Source: Asterias rubens
Lineage: Eukaryota > Echinodermata > Asteroidea > Forcipulatida > Asteriidae
Reading direction: 5' to 3'
NCBI RefSeq assembly: GCF_902459465.1
Contig: NC_047073.1
Span: 9,983,036 to 10,047,035, forward strand
DNA: 64,000 nt
Shown here: positions 1 through 11,456 of the stretch, one piece after another
Layout: each line of letters opens with the position of its first letter
Position numbering within the stretch: position 1 is the first letter of the stretch
Notes under the pieces: model-generated
What the model saw: the letters and a program-made list of their open reading frames with translations, nothing else
Databases searched by the model: none
Told to the model about the DNA's origin: nothing
Made by a program: the position numbers and the translations under genes

Positions 1-258
1 TGTTTTGTTTTACAGAAAACACTGCAATGTTGAATATCAGCAAGTGGTGAGCTTAGGACTATCTTGGCCGTTCAACTGCTGCCACTGACATCATGTTTGG
101 TGGCAGCAACACGAAGGACATTTCCAAACCCTCGTGTACAGTACAGTGGAAGGATTTTCGTATCCACCAACGTATTAGGCAGCTTTGCTTTGCTTTGGTT
201 TATTTGTCTTCAGTCATAACAATTTTCCAAGTTATAATGATCCGGAGGGAGTGAGAAA
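1..258. other. No gene recognised
   Basis: A short segment 16-46 is bordered by AG and GTGAGC and could be a tiny exon, but nothing supports it. The rest is unremarkable. Confidence 0.3.
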
Positions 259-417
259 TAATTTTATAAGCCATAATAATTTACGTATAAATGTACATGT
301 ATATTATTTCATTTTGTTTCTTTCAGAGAGGTGGGTGGTTCAAATTGATTAATTTAATTTGGACCACCCACTCCTCTGAAAGAAACAAAATGTAAATTAC
401 TCTGGCTTATAAAATTA
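259..417. mobile_element. Foldback element (MITE-like hairpin)
   Basis: Inverted arms starting TAATTTTATAAGCC (259-272) and ending GGCTTATAAAATTA (404-417). The inner arms around TTTCTTTCAGAG pair almost perfectly around about 345. No coding capacity. Confidence 0.75.
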
Positions 418-950
418 GGTGTGTGGTTCAAATTGATTAATTTAGCACTTATGTGCAATAAACTTGTCCCCTGTTGTCAACAATACACTATGATTAACAT
501 GGTAACAACATTCAACTTGGTTAGCAGAAATATAAAAACAAAACAAAAAAAGAGAAGCCTACATGTATACCTCCATAACAACGACAACACTAAAACTGTA
601 TGTATTTGCAAACGACAATAGTTTATTTTTCAGTTTTAAATATCAAAATTGAAAAAAGGTTGCCTAGTGATAGCGAAATCATCTGAACATTCCGTCATCA
701 AAAAAAGTTAACTATACAACCCTGTCAACGCCCCTCCCCCTAAAAAAGAAAACCTAAGCCATGTTATGTACCTAGTTAGCTGTGGTTCTCTTTGTAAATT
801 GTAAATTAAGTTGTACATTAAAAGAATATAATAAAATCATTGTGTACAGACCATGTTATTCCGTTTTTAAACAAAGTTGATTGTACTACCCTGGTTACCC
901 CCCCCCCCAAAAAAAATATATATATAAAAAATAAAATAAAAAACCACATC
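418..950. other. AT-rich intergenic DNA with homopolymer tracts
   Basis: No gene recognised. 840-900 repeats the spacer found later at 1240-1275 (ACAAAGTTGATT followed by a C tract), so it is part of the array that follows. Confidence 0.4.
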
Positions 951-1640
951 AATGTGTACAAGCTAGGGCCCAATTTCATGGATCTGCTTACTGTAAACAA
1001 AGAATCGACACTTGCGGAAGCAGGAAATTCTGTGCTTACGTCAAGCGTGTTTCACAGGTTACCAGCAAATTTTGGCTTTTGCGGGTCATGGGTGCATACT
1101 TGGTTTATACCAGGCATTCTACGCTTACAAATGTAAGCGCAGAAATATAGCCTTTGGACGTAAGCAGAGAACGGTGATCATAGCGCACAATTTGGTGGTG
1201 AACAGATCCATGAAATTGGGCACAGGTCATTCTTTCTTCAAACAAAGTTGATTCTACTACCATGGAACCCCCCCCCCCTACCAAAAGAAACACCAAAAAA
1301 ATCAATGTGTACAGGCTAGGGCCCAATTTCATGGATCTGCTTACTGTAAACAAAGAATCGACACTTGCGGAAGCAGGAAATTCTGTGCTTACGTCAAGCG
1401 TGTTTCACAGGTTACCAGCAAATTTTGGCTTTTGCGGGTCATGGGTGCATACTTGGTTTATACCAGGCATTCTACGCTTACAAATGTAAGCGCAGAAATT
1501 TAGCCTTTGGACGTAAGCAGAGAACGGTGATCATAAGCGCAGAATTTGGTGGTGAACAGATCCATGAAACTGGGCACAGGTCATTCTTTCTACAAACAAA
1601 GTTGAACCCACTACCTTTGAACCCCCATCCCCCCCCCCAA
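951..1640 (+). repeat. Tandem pair of family F foldback elements, period 353 bp
   Basis: Hairpins at 965-1222 and 1318-1576, each starting AGGGCCCAATTTCATGGATC and ending with its inverse. The two copies are nearly identical over about 300 bp and are separated by C-rich spacers, so the duplication is recent. The open frames here are repeat translations. Confidence 0.9.
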
Positions 1641-3060
1641 AAAAAAGCTGCTGCATCCTTTTCCGGCTGGTGAAGGTTGATGTCAATGACACGGGGGTTA
1701 CACATCAGCTGCGGATGGAGTTGTTTTCATGTCTTGTCACCCTGCTGACAATGAACAAGTGCATTGTGCATGCATTCTTTGCGTATCTGTTTAATGAGAA
1801 ATAAAAAACAAAACCAAATAATCGTTATGTGGGATTTCTTGAAAATTTACAAGGCAGAAACACAATCTCGGAAGGTTTGACGTAACACCACAGACTGACA
1901 ATCTCTCTTTGAGTTGGCGTAGTTTTGATAAGAACCTTACAGGAAAACGCAAAACCAGAACAAAAGGAGTCCACATGCAACAAAACCAAGGGGGCAGGTT
2001 TTCTTTATGTCTGATAGAAAACATGACCTCCAACCACCCCCCTCCCCCCAGATCTACACCTAGTACAAAACTGTTCAGGTACAGATCGGGGTGGGGGGGG
2101 GGTTCTTGCGATTCAACACCCCATCCCCTCCCCCCCCCCCCCCTCCACCGTGAACAGTTTTCAAAGGGGCAGCTGAAAAACTAAAAATGAAGAAATCATC
2201 TGCTCCTCTGAAAATTTGCATGCATAGGCCTACTACTTACCTAAAGTGCTATTGAGAATCTTAGGTCTCCATTTCTAGTTCTGGCTAGCATGTCTCCGCC
2301 CTGCATTGTCTTCGTCCTGCATTCTCATTGTAGTGTAGAGCTGCGAGTTATTTCTGTACAAAAAAATATAAAAACAAAAAATAAATAAATAAATTAAAAA
2401 ACTAGTGCTGAAAAAGAACTGGCCTTATTTTACAAATGCAAATAGTAAACACTCCATGTAATTAACCGTGCCAAGCCAATAAACACAGCTATAGGAAAAC
2501 TTCACACTAAACTTCTCTGGAATTGGTAATTCCTGAATTAGGAGAGAAAAAAATCTGAATGACCATGGATGGGCAATTATATGGATGGGAGTTTGAACAT
2601 ATTTTTGAGCTGTGCCTTAAAAAAAAAAGCGAACAATTCTTAGGCAGCTTTGGCAAAAACAATGTCCAGCAATCCAGTATAGACCAATATAAATACATGT
2701 CAGCGAGGCCTGTTAACTGTAACAATCAACTTTTTAAATGGATTAATATAGTGTTCACACATGGTTGAGCATGAACATGCCAGAAAGTGTAAACCAGGGC
2801 ATAAACATGCCAAAAGCACTTGGGTGGCTACATGGATTCATCACTCAACAGAGTCAATACACTATGTAGATATTTTATGGTAGTCGGGTCAGATTCAGAG
2901 CATGCACATTGTGTCATTTGACAACAAGATGTTGTTCCTTGCATGAAAAGGGTAGAGATTGTTTACTATTTTTTTTATTACAAATACATGTACATGTATT
3001 GGGCCTGAATTAATAATGGAGATAGTTTCTCAGTAGTAGATTTTTAAAAATTATTAACAA
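1641..3060. other. Intergenic DNA with G and C homopolymer tracts
   Basis: No gene recognised. Poly-G near 2089-2102 and poly-C near 2126-2143 stand about 25 bp apart. AT-rich otherwise. Confidence 0.4.
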
Positions 3061-3068
3061 GTACTTAC

Positions 3069-3223
3069 CAGGCTTTTCTCCCTCTCTTTTCTGTAATGCC
3101 ACTTCATTCTTTTGCTGTTCCACTGCCACTTGCGACCAGGGCCACGGCAGAGGGACCCCGTCGACGTCGTACTCGTAGCATGCACAAGCAGCACTGGCTG
3201 GAGCCTGGTGGTAGAAGATGCCC
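3069..3223 (-). CDS. Possible coding exon of an unidentified gene
   Basis: A frame on the minus strand encodes a protein-like stretch containing ACACYEYDVDGVPLPWPW and a basic/Gln-rich helix ending GEKP, directly followed by a good donor GTAAGT (3068-3063). A possible acceptor (ATTCAG) lies at about 3224-3229. There is no in-frame ATG in the exon and a stop lies just upstream, so a preceding exon would be needed. Alternatively this is a 5' untranslated exon. The region 3120-3560 is richer in CpG than its surroundings, as for a promoter. Product unknown. Confidence 0.3.
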
Positions 3224-3983
3224 CTGAATTCTCTCGATGTTTAGAGGTTTAAATTTCGGAATCGATCCAGGCTTCTTACACAAACTTTGAAACGTCTAGT
3301 GCATCCACAAACAACCAAATAGTCGGCAGTATTTATAGCTGATACACTAGAAACAAAAAGCTTCGTAGCACACACGCACGCCTGTAGTGTGGATGAAAAC
3401 GCATACACAACACACGGAGTAACATGGCGTAATCTTTGTTTACTCTCGTTGCTTCATGGGTATGACATCACCATTTTTTGACCGCGTTCATGACGTCCGC
3501 TGGTTTACAAATCCGCTTGGATTTCAGTGTTGGTTTAATAGCCGGGAACCAGTACAGGGCGGGAAATTTCAAAATCGAAGAATCGAGGTCAAATTTTTTC
3601 GGTCAAATTGTAGAAAATTATTTGGAGAAAAACATGACCACAACAATGAATTGATAGCTGAACACAACATAAACAAGTTCTGATAGTGATTTTAATGTAG
3701 GAGTACCGTTATAGTCCATCTTTAAGTCAGGATTACAGCTTACTTTGTATAGCAAAATCAACATTAAGGACCTACACACGTATTGGTACACTGATCTATA
3801 AATAAAATGCAGAGCCACAGACCATGGACAACAGCATGGACTTCCTGCACGCATGATTTGAACAAAGCTCAAATATCACAAGTAAAATCCTGGCAGTGGT
3901 AGCCAGCATTGGCTTTCTGAACATGCGCAGGTTGGTTTTTTATTAACTTCACAATTCTTGAAATCTGTTAAGTGTGGTTCAAC

Positions 3984-4404
3984 TATCATTGTTATACCTT
4001 GGTAACAAACTGTGAAGTTTGATTGGTCGAGAACCAACCATGTGACGCGCAACAAAAACGCATGTTACATGGCTCGACAGGTCGGGTACCATAAAATGAT
4101 GTAAACCGGTGTACATCACCTTGATCGTTCCCGGAGTTGGTCGGTTTCCAGCGCTGTGTACGAAACAACCGCGGGTTCGAGGGAATTGTTTCTTGTTCGT
4201 CTGCTTATTAAACAATGGATCGTCGTAATAATGTTTGAAGATGACAGAACTTCGAGAAGAGGAATAACAATTATAGGTATAACAACACAATTGTTGCATG
4301 CTGTGACTGGGGTCCATGGGTTTTGTACACTCTCGAGGGAAAATGGCACCCTCGAGTGTACAAAACGCCATGGACCCCGTCACAGCGTGCAACAATTGTA
4401 TAAT
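3984..4404. mobile_element. Foldback element with 110-bp internal hairpin (copy 1)
   Basis: The arms at 4289-4400 (core GACTGGGGTCCATGG against CCATGGACCCCGTC) pair nearly perfectly. The whole unit recurs at about 40010-40457, including the left part GTTATACCTNGGTAACAAAC. No coding capacity. Confidence 0.85.
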
Positions 4405-5497
4405 GTCATTGTGGCTTTGTATAAGGTTGGAGTCAGACCATTCAAAATACAAAGTCTGGGTTTCATTTCATCTAGGAAAAAAAACCTCTGGAGCCAAAAC
4501 AGGAAAAGATAGGCAACTCACCCAGCTCATACTTTCCATGTAGGAGTCAAAGTATAAGATTCATATTTATATTTTAGGAGATGAACTTTCTTATTTACAT
4601 TATAAAAGCCATTTTGAGAATGGAGAGTGTCGTTTGTAAAACAATACGGTTTCCTCCTCAGCCTGGCTAGAAGTGGGACATGGACGAGCAATCTAGTAAA
4701 TTTTGATTGATTAAGGTGAATAAAACATGTACTTTCTGTTCATCCCCTATTGTATACTACATCAATGGTTGATGTTTTTATTAAACTGGCTGTTTCCCCA
4801 GTACAGTATATGTTATTTTCAGATTGTGACGCAATCTATTTTTAAAAAGGTCATAACTTTTCAACCAAACATCACACAAGTGTGCAAGATATGTCAAAAT
4901 GAAGCTTGTTGTAAGTTCTTTTCAGCTACATGTATGTATGTGTAATTAACCCAATAAGTTAATCGTCCCCCTTGTGAGCCCATTCAAAATGTTAAATTCG
5001 TCGTTATTACCAGAGGCATGTGGCAGCAGTCATTTTGGGAATGGCATTTGAAGACTCTGTCTGAGTCTGACTGTGTGTTACTTTACTGTCTCATCCTGAC
5101 GAATCTCCTGCCTGCTTGGCCATGAATTGTATTGTACAAACATAACATCACTGTGGTCTACTACGCTATGACTACCAGTAGTATTAATTGAAAGGCATGC
5201 ATGTTCGTGCAAGGTTGTTGGACATTCTGTTTGAATCCGGTGTGACTGCCAGGAGATTGTTGTGCACTCCCCCCCCCCCCCAACCCAACAACTATACGGC
5301 AGACTGTTGTCAAACATGACAAACTTATTCTGATAAAAACAGCACCCTCTTTTGAATGAAATTCTTTCATTCAGTTCAGCAGTATAAGTTACAATACAAC
5401 ATAATTTTTCAATTCCATCGCTGGGGACAAAATCTTTGTGGAGGCCAAGACAGACTTTTCCCTATGATGGCATGAGGTTTAATAATAATATGTCAAC
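4405..5497. other. Intergenic DNA, nothing recognised
   Basis: AT-rich sequence with a C tract at about 5269-5282. No coding signal or repeat recognised. Confidence 0.4.
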
Positions 5498-6392
5498 CCT
5501 TCTAGTCTTGTCTTGTCTTGTCCTTAAAACGCACAAACCGCCGCCACTGTGGGCTATTATATTAAAGTACACACCCACCCATGGTGCCTACAGAAATTAA
5601 GGATAGTTCCAAAGGCATTAGCCTTGCTCAAGGCAGTCGAATTATTCACTCCGAAAAAAGACCGCCGCTGTATAAACACCCACCCAAATTCACTGTGCAT
5701 AACATCGCACGACACGATGCCCCAATAAACACTATCTGCATGCGCCGGCCGTCAGACCAACAGCCTTGTAGGGTCTGTGTTGAAGCCACTGACCTCATTA
5801 CTATAATAAGCGAAGAGTTCCCACGGTCAGCTCACTACCATAATGCCCGCGAAAGACGATGTTTACATCACACACCACCACCACGGATGCTCATCAGCGA
5901 GCATGATAGGGTCCAAAGGTCGTGATAAGGGAAGTGCGTGATTGGACGTCAAAATGAATAATTCATTTGCCTCACATCCTGTGTTGTCTGATAGGTCTGA
6001 CGAAAGATATACATATTCATGGACTGCATACTAGCATATCCGAGAGCCCTCCCATTTTTTTCATGAAACACATTAAACCCGGAAGTTACAGACCCGACAA
6101 GGCTGTCGGCCTGACGGCCTCCGCATGCGGTTAGTGGTACGAGTGCGGATGACTTGTGTGCACAGTAGTCGTACGATGTGACAGTGTGTAAACGGGTGGG
6201 TCATGCGGTGTGATCGCACGCACCACGCACAGGGTATACGGGTGGGTTTACAGTGGCGTCTTTTTCGGAGCGAATAATGCGACTGCCTTGAGCAAGGCTA
6301 CGTAGGCATATGGTTGGGTCTGCACTTTAATATAGCCAAGTGGGTTGTGCATGGACAAGACAGTGACAAGACAGGACAAGACAAAAAGAAGG
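5498..6392. mobile_element. Long foldback element, about 895 bp
   Basis: Left arm from CCTTCTAGTCTTGTC at about 5498 pairs with the right arm ending GACAAAAAGAAGG at about 6392. Shared blocks in inverse orientation include CTTGCTCAAGGCAGTCG (left, near 5623) and CCGTCAGNCC with GCATGCG closer to the centre. The 114-residue frame at 5581-5925 lies across the arms and looks like a by-product. No transposase seen. Confidence 0.8.
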
Positions 6393-7205
6393 AATGTGCA
6401 ATAATTTGTTGCCATTTTAAAATTGTAGTTTTGCCATAGCTGTGTGATTTCTTTTTACTTTTTATGGTAGGCTATTTCTTTGTTTTCTTCGGTTGTTGCC
6501 TGTAGGGAGTGCAGTTGTGCTTGTCACTTGTCTTTCAGTTTTGATGTGTGAACAAGGGTCCCCATTTAGTGGGCCTGTGTGCCTGTTCAGGGTTTCCCTT
6601 TTGCACCGATGTCATTTTATGTGTACGTGCAATGAAGATTATAAAATATAAAATAAAATAAAGACCAGAGGGGATAACTTTCCGTATGGTGCCACCACTT
6701 GTTCACTCATTTTACAACAAAAGGGATATCTCATTGAGGTAAATTAGATACTATATTATTTCATATCGAATGAAAAAGTGGTGGCGCCATACGGAAACTT
6801 TCCCAATTGGATATCTTTCTGTATGGCGCCACCACTTTTTCACTCATTTTTAGAAAAAGGGATATCTCATTGAGGTAAATTAGATTACTAATTACTATAT
6901 TATTTCATATCGAATGAAAAAGTGCTGGCGCCATACGGAAACTTTTCCGCTATGGCAAAACTTCAATTTAAAAATGGCAACAAATTATTGCACATTCCTT
7001 CTTTTTGTCTTGTCCTGTTATTTCATATCAATGAAAAAGTGGTGGCCAGACGGAAACTTTCACAATTGGATATCTTTCCGTATGGCGCCACCAATTTTTC
7101 ACTCATTTTTAGAAAAAGGGATATCTAGTATCTCATTGAGGTAAATTAGATACTATATTATTTCATATCGGATGAAAATGTGCTGGCGCCATACGGAAAC
7201 TTTTC
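6392..7205. mobile_element. Array of small palindromic MITEs with ends TCCGTATGGCGCCACCAC
   Basis: Units at 6681-6796, 6818-6939 and 7077-7198 begin TCCGTATGG and end CCATACGGA around a shared core (GATATCTCATTGAGGTAAAT). A half unit lies at 7021-7053. Segment 6370-6440 recurs inverted at 6948-7018, with the last unit-bearing block between, showing that the neighbouring foldback element was partly copied in. Confidence 0.85.
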
Positions 7206-8620
7206 CTCTCAATTTACAAAAACAAAAAACATTAAACAATAATAACAAAAAAACTTTATAAATTAAACTACTTATTATTACAAACCATTTTTGTTGTTCG
7301 TCAGTTCGTTGAACAAAAATAAACAATCACAACTTTTGGGGGAAACCTAGGAAATAACCTACAGTCTATGGGTTTATATGGGTTACTTTATGTGCTCGGA
7401 CTTAGGTAATAGGTAAGTTCAAAACAATTAATTGAGCTCAATAATTATGTAATTGTAAACACTCACCCGTCCAAAAAGTGAAAAACTGAATTCTGTGCAC
7501 CGCACCCTCTCTCGACTCTCGCCCCGCCGAGAAAATTCAGACGATACGACTAGTTGTCAATAGGGGCCGCTCTAACTAAATAATGGTGGGCGCCACCTTG
7601 CGACCGGGCGGGGCAAGTAAGGGAAAGGGAATAATAATGTATGGGGGGGGGGATTTGACTGTACATCAAAATCTATTGCCACCCTCCAAATTTGTCCTGA
7701 TGTTTTTTTTTAAAGGATTCTCTTTTTTTAATCGATTTAGATAAACAAAAAATTGAAAAACACTACAATAGTGGCAACTATGTTGATGTACAGCTAAAAA
7801 ACTTGCGGTAGGAGGGGGGGGGGTTATTGCAGCTCAATCGGAAGAAATCGAAATAATTAATGCACACGTTATTTTGCCACGCTAGCCGACGATGTTAGTG
7901 AATAAGAAATAGTTTCATCGCTTAATGAATATCATTCTTAAAGTCCACCATCCTTTAGTATTTTGCTCTCAATAATTATTGAAAGAGATGAGAAAAAGTT
8001 CGCTATTAATTATGGAGGCCTACTTTTTTGCCAGCTTTAATTCGAAACAAAAGTTAAACATTTAAATACAAATCTTATTAACACGTAAACTTTAAATCTG
8101 ATTTAAAGGTATTATACAAGATTGTTGAGGATAAATCACCGTTGTTTAATAGTTTGAAAGCTAAACGAGTCCAAAAAATTATGAGTCATTTCTTTGTGAA
8201 CCCTCTTCAAATAATGAAACCTTTTCTGAAAAAACAGTCTCTGTTTCTTTAAATGCAAAAGGACGAATTATATGAATATGCTGAAAATAGTGTGTGACTT
8301 TCAGTATTCTGCTTACTCACACAATGGAAGCTAAAGCCACATTTAATGTTGTCATATTTTATGGCTGAATTGATCGTCCAAATGAACGAAATGGATGCAA
8401 GGTACTTGTGTCAGTTTTCAGATCGATCATTATTATTATAGTCAATAATATTTAACATTGGCATTAATTTTGTTTTAAGTTTCTTCTGCTCCCGTTGTTC
8501 ATCAAAAATCAAAATTCTAGATCACAACACAAACAATTGTTAATCGATGATGAAGCTAAATCCAAGTGTACCGGTTTAAGACACGACACATTGGTCGCAA
8601 TGTAATTGTATAACGAGCAA
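7206..8620. other. AT-rich intergenic DNA, nothing recognised
   Basis: Short GC-rich patch at 7495-7610 and G tracts at 7643-7652 and 7816-7826. No supported gene. Confidence 0.4.
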
Positions 8621-8624
8621 TATT

Positions 8625-8860
8625 GAGAGGTGTTGATATTATTAAAACACTGTGGAAAAACGGCTTCCTCTGAAGAAAAAACACGAGTTTGGGGAAAGAG
8701 GAATTTTCTCACTCACTTAATAATTATTAATAATTAACTTCAGTTGAAGCCTTTTATTGTGCATCTGAAAGCACGCAAAATTGTGCAACAAGGGTGTTTT
8801 TTCGTTTGTTATTCTTTTGCAACTTTGATGACCAATTGAGCCCATGTTAACAGTTTTTCC
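8625..8860 (-). mobile_element. Diverged, partial family A element
   Basis: Retains GAAACGGCTCCCTCTGAAG-like, ACACAA..GTGCAACAAGGGTGTTTTTT and GATGACCAATTGAG segments in reverse orientation, without clear ends. Confidence 0.6.
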
Positions 8861-8945
8861 CTTTTTTCATACAACATCCACTAGCGCAAGCGCCAAAAAT
8901 CCGTTTTTAGAATACTGGTCTTTGACAAAACGTGTCCAGTGCCAA

Positions 8946-9325
8946 TTAAGGACACTATTGGTAATTGTCAAAGACCAGCTCTTTTCACTTGGAGTATCTC
9001 AACGTATGCATACAATAACAAACCTGTGAAAATTTGAACTCAATCGGTCGTCGAAGTTCCGAGATAATAATGAAAGAAACAACACCCTTGTCACACGAAG
9101 TTGTGTGCTTTCATCCCAGATGCTTGATTTTGAGACCTCAAATTCTAAACTTGAGGTCTCAAAATGGAAAAATTACTTCTTTCTCGAAAACTACGTCACT
9201 TCAGAGGGAACCGTTTCTCCGTTGTTTTATACTATCAACCCCTCCCCATTACTTTTTACCAAGTAACTTAAGTTTTATGCTAATAATTATTTTGAGTAAT
9301 TACCATTAGTGTCCACTGCCTTTAA
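8946..9325 (+). mobile_element. Family A element, full length
   Basis: TTAA at both borders (8946-8949, 9322-9325), inverted ends with GACACTATTGGTAATT and the inverse, and the internal palindrome around GAGACCTCAAATTCT at about 9140. Confidence 0.85.
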
Positions 9326-9550
9326 AGAGGCTCATTAAACAAGGAATTCCAAGAATGTAGTCCTGTATACCAAATGTGAAGCAGTTCAGAAGAGCACAAC
9401 GCGAGATGATGGCTTATAAGGCAAAACAAATTATTGCAATCATTTTAGAACTTTTAAAGAAAAGAAAATCTAATTTGCTAATCTGACATGGTAAGTGTGT
9501 CCAGATACGTTACATCACTTGATCCCACATCGATTAGTACTTTGTTCTTC

Positions 9551-10309
9551 TCAAATATCAAAATAATAACAAGAGTTGTTCATCTCAATATCCTCTTTAT
9601 CAGCTTCCTCACGAGTGACGTTATTGAATTGGCAGATCTTCTCTTTGCTGCGTTCAAGTCGTACATTGAAGGAGCGGCATCGAGGCTCATCCCGGCACGC
9701 TGAGCCACACGCGACCACGCCCTTGATCGATAACTCCTTGATGACATGACCGGTCAGGCAGTGGGATGCGAAGCGGCCGTTTGTGTCTGCTTGCAGGCAA
9801 ACCGTAGCGAGAGGCTGGTGACGGTTTGGGGTAGCATTCTTCAATGCAGATTCGCAGATTGAAAATTGGACATTATTGCATGTGTCATACTTCCATTGGC
9901 CAAGTAACACCGTGAGAGAGCGAAAGATGACAGCGCAAGAACCACTCCCCATGTCTCTCTCGGCCCAGAAAGTGTACTCACACAGAGTGCCATCTTCATG
10001 CACCCAATTCCCATCTAAAAACGAACAATCGATCCACAGGCCATGGATTTTCTTCAAAGCATTGTGCCAGTCATACTCTATCTGCTCTTTATACATTTTA
10101 TGTATAAATTCTTGCTCTTCTTTAAAGTTTGGTACTGCCAGACCACCGCCGAAATCCTGACAAGTCTTTGTGGCATTGCTCCAAGACTGTTCGTTGTCGT
10201 TGAAGCAATAGCTTGAGCCATTGAACGACACCCAGTCCGGACAAGTAGAGCCAATGGCATTACCAATTGCAACTCCAAAGAGTATACAAACAATGCTCGA
10301 AGAAAACAT
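9551..10309 (-). CDS. Secreted C-type lectin domain protein with C-terminal PAN/apple-like domain
   Basis: Intronless reading frame of 252 aa from the ATG at 10309. An upstream in-frame extension to 10363 begins with TTG, so it is not used. Residues 1-21 form a signal peptide, so the protein is probably secreted. Residues 23-153 are a long-form C-type lectin fold: C23/C35 form the N-terminal pair, C50/C152 and C125/C144 match the two conserved disulfides, and C95/C110 are extra. The canonical calcium/mannose EPN or galactose QPD motif is absent (the region reads FWAE), and the WND position reads WKYD, so classical calcium-dependent sugar binding is doubtful. Residues of about 170-252 are Cys-rich with a pattern like PAN/apple modules, which bind proteins or carbohydrates. 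N-glycosylation sites are present (NGS, NAT, NNS). Such lectins are expanded in echinoderm immunity; that role is inference. The intronless structure could mean an old retrocopy. Confidence 0.85.
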   Translation of the reverse strand: MFSSSIVCILFGVAIGNAIGSTCPDWVSFNGSSYCFNDNEQSWSNATKTCQDFGGGLAVPNFKEEQEFIHKMYKEQIEYDWHNALKKIHGLWIDCSFLDGNWVHEDGTLCEYTFWAERDMGSGSCAVIFRSLTVLLGQWKYDTCNNVQFSICESALKNATPNRHQPLATVCLQADTNGRFASHCLTGHVIKELSIKGVVACGSACRDEPRCRSFNVRLERSKEKICQFNNVTREEADKEDIEMNNSCYYFDI

Positions 10310-11040
10310 CTCAGAGACAGGCTGCTCAGAGATTGTCAATGTCAGTAAATGTAGAAAGAACAAGTATATCTTATTTTCAAACGAACATGAAAAAGTCCAC
10401 TGGTTGAAGTGACAAAATCTGAAATCTCACTAAAGATTCACTTATCACCAGTTGATGGTAGAGATCAAAACGATATCTTCGGGTTTTTTTTTTTTATCAC
10501 GCGGACGCGAAAAAAAAAGTCCAGTGAATCCTGCCGTAGATTTTGGTGAAGTGAAGGCATCCGTAAGTGATCTCTCTCACGACTCACCACTCCGTATCGG
10601 GCGCAGTCACCGCAAACTTGTACACAACCCGTCTTTATCGAACGAAAAAAAGGTAAAAGTCAACGCAACAACACCTCATTGTTTACAACACAATAGACAT
10701 GAGGGCCATCACGCAGCTAGTTATAGATATGTTTCCAAGGCAACCGTTTCATTAACAGACAGACGATCGTACCACGTTTTGGATTTGTGTCGAGATAAAG
10801 CTTTAATATAAATCTACAGAAAACCCGCTCAAAGAAAAATCAATAATTTCTGGCGCACTGAGCTATTTATGAACACGGCTCTTGGGGGTCCTCAGGAACA
10901 TAATTATACCATTATGGATTTTTTTCTTAAATATAACTCTTTCATATCAAAGAGCAAGTAACTTGCTCTATGTTCATATCAAACGAACCCTGTCAAGAAA
11001 CGCGGCCATCACAGACCTTTTGTAGTGGAAGTATTACAGG
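10310..11040. other. Upstream region of the lectin gene, nothing else recognised
   Basis: Contains T and A tracts at 10483-10519 forming a short hairpin (ACGCGGACGCG between). No recognised TATA box for the lectin and no supported gene on either strand. Confidence 0.4.
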
Positions 11041-11409
11041 AAGTGGACACCATTGGTAATTATTCACAATCATTATTAGCACAGAACCTTCTTGGTCACG
11101 AGTAATGGGGAGAGGTTGATAGTATAAAACATTGTAAGAAACGGCTCCCTCTGAAGTGACGTAGTTTTCGAGAACGAAGCATTTTTTCATCGAATTTGAT
11201 TTCGAGACATCAGATTTAGAATTTGAGGTCTCGAAATCAAGCATCCGAAAGCACACAACTCCGTGTAACAAGGGTGTTTTTTTTTTTCATTATTATCTCC
11301 CAACTTTGATGACCGATTGAGCTCAAATGTTCACAGGTTTGTCATTTTATGCGTATGTTGAGATAAAGCAAATGAGAAGACTGGTTACCAAAAGTGTCCA
11401 GTGTCTTAA
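11041..11409 (-). mobile_element. Family A element
   Basis: Reverse orientation, from AGTGGACACCATTGG to GTGTCTTAATTA, with the central palindrome around GAGGTCTCGAAATC at about 11225. Confidence 0.8.
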
Positions 11410-11456
11410 TTAGGCACGCTGGAAGAGAAGAAACTGTCATTCTATTTCCTCATCTG

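Noticed and set aside
1262..1673. Two overlapping repeat frames with identical protein stretches (also at 840-1251)
   Set aside because: The matching peptides come from tandem family F elements, not from a duplicated gene.
3979..4452. 157-residue minus-strand frame, with a matching 150-residue frame at 40076-40528
   Set aside because: Similarity between the two is at DNA level in both strands; both are translations of the same foldback element.
5581..5925. 114-residue open frame on the plus strand
   Set aside because: It lies across one arm of a long foldback element, has no recognisable domain or splice sites, and similar sequence occurs inverted at 6230-6390.
10309..10363. Upstream extension of the lectin frame
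   Set aside because: The extension starts with TTG and would bury the signal peptide; the ATG at 10309 gives a clean signal sequence.
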